In this document: piece after piece, positions 57,574-64,000 of the stretch | How positions within the stretch are numbered: the first letter of the stretch is position 1 | Layout of the letters: each line of letters starts with the position of its first letter | Source: Platerodrilus igneus | Taxonomy: Eukaryota; Arthropoda; Insecta; Coleoptera; Lycidae | Reading direction: 5' to 3' | Assembly: GCA_036346225.1 (NCBI GenBank) | Contig: JARFIW010000453.1 | Location: 2,294,001 to 2,358,000 of the forward strand | DNA: 64,000 nucleotides | The notes under the pieces: generated by a model | Seen by the model: only the letters and a program-made list of their open reading frames with translations | What the model was told of the DNA's origin: nothing | The model's database searches: none | Position numbers and translations under genes: made by a program

Positions 57574-58558
57574 AAAAACCTGTATAGAATGTAGTAGATT
57601 TCTCTATCAAAAACACACCTAAAATAGGCTCGTTCCAAAACAGTCGTAGAATAAAAATTTTACAGTACAGTTATAACTACTCAGAGAATTAAAACTTTGC
57701 TATTATAAAAGGAATAACATTTGTAATACATGTTTGCGTGTTTGGTATGTAGATATTTGTTGTCACTTGATATAAAAAGTTGATAGCGGTGTTACCTAGG
57801 GGCCTCAACCAGAATTTCCTATTATTGATCGACCAAGGACAACACCTGTGAAGATAACAGCTTCAAAAACACAATTGGACAACGTGCTCGATTAACGGCT
57901 TTCGATTATTTACGATTCCATCACCAAAACGCATTTTGTGGATTCCAGGCGATTTAACTTATTAAACTGTAGATTGATTATACTGACAATTGCTAACAAT
58001 ACTCTTCAGAAATGAATGCTGCATTGCAAGGTGCGCTCAGAGTGGCAACGAATGATGTTTTGAGATGTACCAAACTTAGTGGTTAGAATTCACCATGTGC
58101 AATTCTATTAAAATAATACGTATTTTGGATACTATAGTAAATACGCCAGGATCGAAATTATTACCACCTGCTCCCAGGAATAATTTGTATTGCGTGCTTC
58201 TCGCAATAATCTAGTGTCACGCGAATCTGTAACTAAATGCCACTTTCGGCTTTGCACATTATAACAAAGTAAATTAACTAAGTTATGAGCACTTAAATAC
58301 TTGATGCTTTAGGCCAAACTCGACTTCACAATTAGGAAGACCCATTTTCGTGCAATGCTTAAATCAAAAGGGAAGACAAAATTCTCGTATTTAACAAAGT
58401 AGATAATATATCTTCTAGGCACAGATAGTTTCTCAAATGTTGTTTTCAACCAAACACGTTCCTACGAGGTTTGTATGTATGGTTGTCTATCTATCAGAAT
58501 AAGCAGAATACATTGCCTAACCAACAAAGTTAATAACAGAAAAATTTAAACTGTTACA

Positions 58559-59030
58559 CCACATTTCTCACTCCTCACTCACACTCACTCACTCCTTCCG
58601 ATCCACATTCCTCCCGATTCACATTCCTCCCGATCCACATCCTCCCAAACCACATCCTCCCAATACACATCCTCCCGATCCACATCCCCTCGATATAAAT
58701 CCTCCCAATCCACATCCTCTTGATCCACATCCTCCAGATCGGCCCGATTCATATCTAACCTAGGTTAGAATTTTCTTCTACTGGTCATATTCAGATCCAC
58801 CTCCACCCAATTCATATGTAACCTAGGTTATAGTTTTCTTCGACTAACCACTATAACCTGATCTAGAATTTTCTGGACAATTTAACCCTCTTTGAATTTT
58901 TCAAATTTGACTATCCCTTACAAAGTTACACCCTGTTAAAGCTTCGTACCTTTAAATTTTTTGTTTATTTAATTTTAACTGGAGGTATACGCTTGAACCC
59001 GGAATTTCCCGACTACCCCCTACCTTAACA
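58559..59030 (+). repeat. Left inverted arm, inner part
   Basis: Continues the minisatellite after the insertion, then the TAACCTAGGTTAGAATTTTC motifs and an about 150-bp unique end (AATTTAACCCTCTTTGAATT to CCCGACTACCCCCTACCTTA), inverted partner of 61675-62185. Confidence 0.75.
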
Positions 59031-60119
59031 CAAACTCTCCACTCAAATTTTTAGCTAATGTATTTATAGAAATATTATAACGTGGTCTAAAATTTACCGC
59101 AATATGCAAACCATTCAATTATTTTAAGAATAACACCAAAACTTTGAAAACAACTTAAAACATTTTTAATTCTTTTCTGTAGGATAATTTTAAGAAACCT
59201 AATAAATTTTCAAAATAGAATCAACTTTAGAAAGCTCTATAGACAACCAATTATACATAGATTTTTCTCATACCTTAAAAATCAAGTTAGGTTTTTGTAA
59301 ATCAATTTAAACTTTTTGAAGGGAAACTTAATAACACACTTTAAATTTTTACTAAGGGTATATCGTGCTATTGTTTACAGGATAGTTATTAATAAAGCAA
59401 TTAGATTTTAAATAACTTCTACGTCATATTTTTAGAAATGGTAGGCTTATATATTTTCTAAATGAATCACCAACTGAAAGTACATGCGTAGTATTATTAA
59501 AATTTCTCATTTACGAGCGCGATTAATTATTATTTGAAATCTAATTTGTTTTAAATAAAGAAATCGAATACTTGACTAGATTCAATGATTCACTCAATGC
59601 CGACTCATTAGCTTGAACAATTTGTATATCATTTGTTAAACGCAAACCACTTGAAAACCTATTAACGTTGCTCACTAACCTAGAAATAATTATTATTCAT
59701 ACGACGTCAGTCGATTTCTTTGAAAGTAAAATTTGGTTTTTCCTAATATAAGTAATGTTTAATTGTATTTAGCGCAATTAAAAATTGCCGCCGGCCTTAC
59801 TAGTCAATTGAAAAAATTCCCGTACAACTTTCCATAGAAACTATTAACCGCATATTTGGTGACGTTAAAAGGAATGCAATCCTCGGTTACACCACTTTAA
59901 ACCTAAGAATAAAAAAAGTAAAATGGTTTAATACGTCTATTAATAATTTTTGCAGATGTTGGCGATACAAATAATAAACACAGACTTTATCATGAAATAT
60001 TATGTTTTTAATAAAATATATACTATTCTTGCTAAATCGGATCTGGTTATTAAAGAATAAGCTTCTCTTTATGAATTAAAATTAGTTATGATTTATTTAC
60101 AGTGGGCTCGCTATTGACT

Positions 60120-60395
60120 TTATGCAAAATTATCGATTTGAATTCTTTCTTTGTCCGTCGTATTTCTACATACATTTTTTATATCACCTATAAATTTTTC
60201 GTAAAATTCTGGAAAGTTTCTACACCTCAACTCCTCCAATTTATTACAGATTAATTCTCGCAAATTTGATAGATCGATGCACTCGCACTCAGGTAGCACA
60301 ATAAAATTTCCGATCTTTCGTAATTTCCATAGTATATAAATTTTCTTCTTGGAATTTATTCGCCACCCATACACTTCTATTAGATGTTTCGGCAA
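60120..60395 (-). CDS. Small ORF of unknown function inside the foldback element
   Basis: A 91-codon frame (PKHLIEVYGWRINSKKKIYI start, IVLPECECIDLSNLRELICN middle). It is lysine-rich and has two cysteines in a CxC arrangement. I do not recognise it. An overlapping minus frame upstream (about 60580-60310) is also fairly open, so this could be a decayed exon of an element-encoded protein. No start-site or splice evidence. Confidence 0.25.
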   Translation of the reverse strand: MPKHLIEVYGWRINSKKKIYILWKLRKIGNFIVLPECECIDLSNLRELICNKLEELRCRNFPEFYEKFIGDIKNVCRNTTDKERIQIDNFA

Positions 60396-61674
60396 TCCGT
60401 TTCAATCTAAATTCACGATCCAGTTGTAATTATAAAACATCTCCGCCAGAAAAACCGTTCGATCTTACGTTTGCTGCTTCTTGGGTAAATTGCATGATTC
60501 TAAATTCCAATTGGAAATTGCAAAACTCCTTCCATTTAAAGTAATTCATTTTTATGGCATAATTTTGGCACATTCTACTATTCTATATAATTTTTATTAC
60601 TGTTTTCAGACAACCATATAAAACAAAACCAACTTCTACGTTATTGTAGTGAAAATTTGATGTAAACTCACTTAGCGCATAAGTGGTCTTACCTACTAGT
60701 TTGTCGATAGCTAATGGACTCTTACATTACTTGTAACATAAACACCAGAAAAATCCATTTTTAACTTATAATTTTGATCAACTCGACGATACTTTGACAA
60801 CTAATGCTCTGGAACATGGCTCCCTTGTTTTTTATGCTGACGGCGGAGCGTGCGCAGCTCATTATGTTGATTGACGTTACATGCAAGTCTTAACTGGAAA
60901 AATGACGCTTATAATTGTTTTATAGCAGGCTTTACCTGTTTGTATTTAACCACTAACACCATTTTAGATTGTATATAAAAATTACTTTTAGAGGTATTTT
61001 TAATCAAACTCCGTCGTGTAAGATATTAATTATTATTGTGTTTTCCTCAGGTTCTCAAATCGTTCGGAATTTTTTTTCTAATCGAACGACCCCTTACTGA
61101 TTTACAGATCAATTTTTACAAACCATACGGTGTTCATCTTTAATCTATTTCCAAACAGTATTGCTCTGTCTTTTGAGATAAACCCATCGTACAACCTATC
61201 AAATTAGTATAGAATTTCCTGGTGAATCAAAATCAATTATCACGTTTTTTAAAATTAGCTCCAACAAAGACCCGCATAGTGTTTTAATATTCAAGAACCT
61301 AACAGAAAAGCACATCTGCACTTTTATTTAAATTTAACTCGATAATACAGCAATTTTAAAAGAATGCACCCATCTGCGCGGACGAGTCTATTTAATTAGA
61401 GGGGAGTTTGCATTTACTTTAAATAAAAATATTTTAGTACATACGTTTCATTAACATGGAATCTCAAGAATGTACGTGACGCCCGAAATTAAATGCGATC
61501 TTGAACCAGGTAATTAGATTGCTATACCTTTAGGATAAATGTTTGATAGAACTAGAAAAATGTTCTAAAACTTTCCAATACTTTGGTTAATTATTATAAT
61601 TCAAAAAGGTATGACTAATAGCCTTGACGTACTAATATTTTCACCTTTGAAAATTTGGGTGGAAGATTTGTTTT

Positions 61675-62351
61675 AAGGTAGGGGGTAGTCGGGTAAGTCC
61701 GGGTTAAAGCGTATATCTCGGGTGACCAAAAAAATTTAAAGATCGAGTTAAAATTAAATAAACAATAAATTTAAAGGTACGAGGCTTTAACAGGGTGTAA
61801 CTTTGTAAGGGATAGTCCAATTTAAAAAATTCAAACAGGGTTAAATTGTCCAAAAAATTCTAGATCAGGCTAAAGTAGTTAGTCGAAGAAAACTATAACC
61901 TAGGTTATATATGAATCCGGTGGAGGTGGATCTGAATATGGTTAGTCGAAGAAAACTCTAACCTAGATTAGATATGAATCGGGCGGATCAGGAGGATGTG
62001 GATTGGGAAAATGTGGATCGGGAGTATGTGGATCGGGAAAAATGTAGATCGGGAAGATGTGGATTGGGAGGATGTGGATCGGGAGAAATATGGATAAGGA
62101 GGAATGTGGATCGGGTGGAGTGAGTGAGTGTGAGTGAGAAGTGAGGAATGTGGATCGGGAGGAATGTGGATCGAGTGGAGTGAGAGTGTGACGGAGGAAT
62201 GAGGAATGTTGATCGGAAGGAATGTGGATCGGGAGGAATGTAGATCGGGTGGAGTGAGTGAGTGAGAATTGTGAATCGGGAAGAATGTGAATCGGGCGGA
62301 GTGAGTGAGAGAGGAATGAGGAGTGCGCAAAAATGCCGATATTCCCCTACT
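61675..62351 (-). repeat. Right inverted arm of the foldback element
   Basis: Mirror image of the left arm. About 170 bp of unique sequence comes first, then two GTTAGTCGAAGAAAACT motifs (about 61878 and 61940), then minisatellite GGATCGGGAGGAATGTGGATC-type units to the end at 62351. Confidence 0.75.
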
Positions 62352-63042
62352 GATCAATAAATTGTTATGAGTAAAACAGCTGTTAGTTTGTCATTCAATC
62401 GGTCAGATACGCACGTGTAAAATGAGTTTTATTAATAAAATAAATACTATTCTATTATGGAATTTGATACGCTAAACTAGAATTGGTTAGTTATCAAAAT
62501 TTTCAAGTGTCATTTTTTTTGGAAATTTCTTAAATATTTTGCTGCTTTGTCTTAAATATGCAATAAAAATTATTGCAAAAAATTACAGTAGTACTTGTAA
62601 GTCTCTAAAATACACCTGCAAAAAATCTCTTGTTAGAGCTTAAAATTAACAATAGCATCTTTTTTTTGTTAATTCATCCTAATTTCCCCCGCTTGGAGCT
62701 ACTTGGGTAGGAATAGAAATTTCGTTACAGATTAGTTAACAACGACCTGGGGGATAATTGGTTCGTTGAAAATAAGAAAAAACACTAAAGAAAAATATAT
62801 AATTGTAGTCAAAAACAACAAAAGTTCACCTGTTTCTTTATTAAATTTATGTAAAAACACCTTAAATGGCACTACAATACGAAACATTTAAATATTAATA
62901 TTACTGAAGGAAAAATAAATATCTCCAAACAAAATCTTAATAATACAATCAACATTCTTGGTAAGTAGAACAAAAGATATTACAAAAAATTGTAAAACGA
63001 CAAATACCTAATGCTTTTAACCTAGAGCAATGTTGAAAAAAT
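62352..63042. other. AT-rich spacer
   Basis: No feature recognised. Confidence 0.4.
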
Positions 63043-64000
63043 CTATTCCTGTAAATTCATAGTTAGGGCGGTTTCTGATCCATGTTTCTGTGGAACTGGA
63101 AGTAGTCTGAAAATCACATCTGAAGTGATATAATCTTTATCATTTTCGGCTTCTATAAAATGTGTTGTTTTCCTATGACGGTTTTTAGAAATTTTGTTGT
63201 ATATAATGCATCTTTTACTTTTTCAATTTGCCCAACATAGCATTTTCGTATTTTCTTTTGCGCACATTCAACTAATCTCCAGTCATCAACTTTGACATCG
63301 GTTGCTTCTTCCAAAGGATCACAATTTTCCATATCGCTATAAGTTTCACGGTCAAGATCTGAGGCGGCTCCGTGGCGTAGTTGGTATGTGTGTGACTACT
63401 ACGCTCAAGGTCCCGTGTTCGAATCTTGACACGGTCAACCTGAAAAATGTTAAGCGAGCATTTTTCACAAAAATACACCCTCGTTCGGATGAAAGGTAAA
63501 ATTGAGGCGCCGTGTGTGTGTTGTTACGCACGTTAAATATCCCTGCCTTGCTTGGAACAGCAAGGATTCAGCAAAATTCAAAAATTTTCCAGGTAAAAAA
63601 AACTCGCTTCCTGGCCAATGTAGTACCTTCGGGTGGAGCATTGGAAAAAAATTCACATGTAAGGTCCAGATCTGAACTTGATCTGAAATCGAAGAATTGG
63701 TCTGTTTTGCTGAGTAATGTCTTTTTGCCACTTTGAACTGTACTGTGTTTATCGCTTGTCGATGGTATATTAAAGTTCGCACTAGTTACGTTTTTCTCCT
63801 GGCTCTACGGTAACCTGTTTACGTATTTTTCTTATTGATGACGGAGCTGATCTTTCTTTCAATTCATGTCCAGCACTGCATCGCACACATTTGTTTTTAT
63901 TGCCTTTGTATTTTTTGGAAAAGCAATTACTACGCCTTTCTTTGGTTTTTTTAGGGCCAGACGAAAACAGTCCAGTTTTCTAAAACCTGAAGGAGGCATA
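63043..64000 (-). pseudogene. Transposon-derived protein, 3' part, split by a SINE
   Basis: On the minus strand the reading enters from beyond the window near ATG 63999 (MPPSGFRKLDCFRLALKKPK). It changes frame to a basic stretch with CVRCSAGH, changes again to TSANFNIPSTSDKHSTVQSG, and crosses the SINE cleanly. It continues DFRSSSDLDRETYSDMENCD, VKVDDWRLVECAQKKIRKCY, VGQIEKVKDALYTTKFLKTV and, after a further shift, FRLLPVPQKHGSETALTMNL to the stop at 63043. This acidic-linker plus DDW-LV...YVGQ end resembles the C-terminus of pogo/Tigger-type transposase-related proteins of insects. That is a resemblance, not a proof. Confidence 0.45.
63363..63667 (+). mobile_element. tRNA-derived SINE, plus-strand copy with 8-bp target duplication
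   Basis: tRNA-like head with A box TGGCGTAGTTGG (63373-63384) and B box GTTCGAATC (63417-63425). The body matches the copy at 7423-7723 in inverse orientation. Flanked by AGATCTGA at 63355-63362 and 63668-63675. Removing it restores an open minus-strand reading of the transposon-derived gene, which confirms both boundaries. Confidence 0.78.

Larger units (their letters stand above)
55419..58558. mobile_element. 3.14-kb insertion with TGTAAC...GTTACA ends and CCAC target duplication
   Basis: It interrupts the minisatellite arm exactly: CCAC at 55415-55418 and 58559-58562 flanks it, and its ends are the perfect inverted hexamers TGTAAC and GTTACA. The body contains a direct repeat (55419-55540 and 55915-56040, both starting TGTAAC), two large palindromes and a tyrosine-recombinase pseudogene. 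LTR-type termini with a 4-bp duplication suggest a retroelement-derived insertion, but no RT or second LTR is visible, so the class is open. Confidence 0.65.
55254..62351. mobile_element. Foldback-like element with minisatellite inverted arms (7.1 kb, nested insertion inside)
   Basis: Left end AGTAGGGGAATATGGGCATT and right end, read inward on the opposite strand, AGTAGGGGAATATCGGCATT are inverted. From there both arms run through many copies of a CCGATCCACATTCCTC-type minisatellite, then GTTAGTCGAAGAAAACT/TAACCTAGGTT motifs, then about 170 bp ending TAAGGTAGGGGGTAGTCGGG. The left arm is 55254-55418 plus 58559-59030; the right arm is 61675-62351. The arms are about 640-680 bp. The interior (59031-61674) has no clear transposase. 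Confidence 0.75.

Noticed and set aside
58570..58760. CRISPR-like regularly spaced repeats
   Set aside because: The units are contiguous minisatellite variants without spacers of constant length, in an animal genome, and they are mirrored in the right arm.

Overview
The window is AT-rich, repeat-dominated nuclear DNA of an arthropod, almost certainly an insect. The only host protein genes I can support are three members of the takeout / juvenile-hormone-binding-protein (JHBP) family, an insect family, all on the + strand with tiny 46-63 nt introns. Nearly everything else is transposon-derived. I see no bacterial features, no rRNA and no genuine tRNA genes.

Takeout cluster. Gene 1 (2680-3625) is complete: five exons, 247 codons. 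Gene 2 (44484-44981) has only exons 4 and 5. Gene 3 (53379-53984) has only exons 1-4. The shared internal exons have identical lengths (61/90/148/140 nt) and the same splice phases, so this is an old tandem family now separated by about 40 kb of mobile DNA.

Layout. 3.8-9.6 kb holds a small TA-flanked MITE, two decayed Tc1/mariner-superfamily transposases (one with an intron), a tRNA-headed SINE with a 15-bp target duplication, and LINE 3' ends. 9.7-10.8 kb holds dispersed repeats carrying type I hammerhead ribozyme motifs on the minus strand. 10.8-23.9 kb is an array of three about 2.1-kb promoter-bearing units separated by (AT)n tracts. Between units 1 and 2 sits a young Ty3/Gypsy LTR retrotransposon (13016-19651; 583-bp LTRs with about three differences). 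Its Pol runs at its C-terminus into a macro domain of the OARD1/TARG1 ADP-ribosylhydrolase type. 24.5-36.05 kb is a 4.83-kb tandem duplication, the second copy enlarged by a clean 1.9-kb insertion and ending in a full-length mariner element. 36.8-41.2 kb is a pile of LINE pieces in both orientations. 49.9-52.6 kb holds a decayed gypsy/errantivirus-like leader plus Gag and more LINE. 55.25-62.35 kb is a foldback-like element whose arms are built of a minisatellite. Its left arm is split by a 3.14-kb insertion that carries a Crypton-like tyrosine recombinase pseudogene between two large palindromes. The right edge carries a SINE-interrupted transposon-derived gene on the minus strand.

The most unusual items are the macro domain fused to a Ty3/Gypsy polyprotein, the hammerhead-bearing repeats, and the palindrome-bracketed tyrosine recombinase nested in a foldback arm. 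Many frame breaks in the young LTR element fall in short runs of one base, so part of the apparent decay may be consensus error in the assembly.
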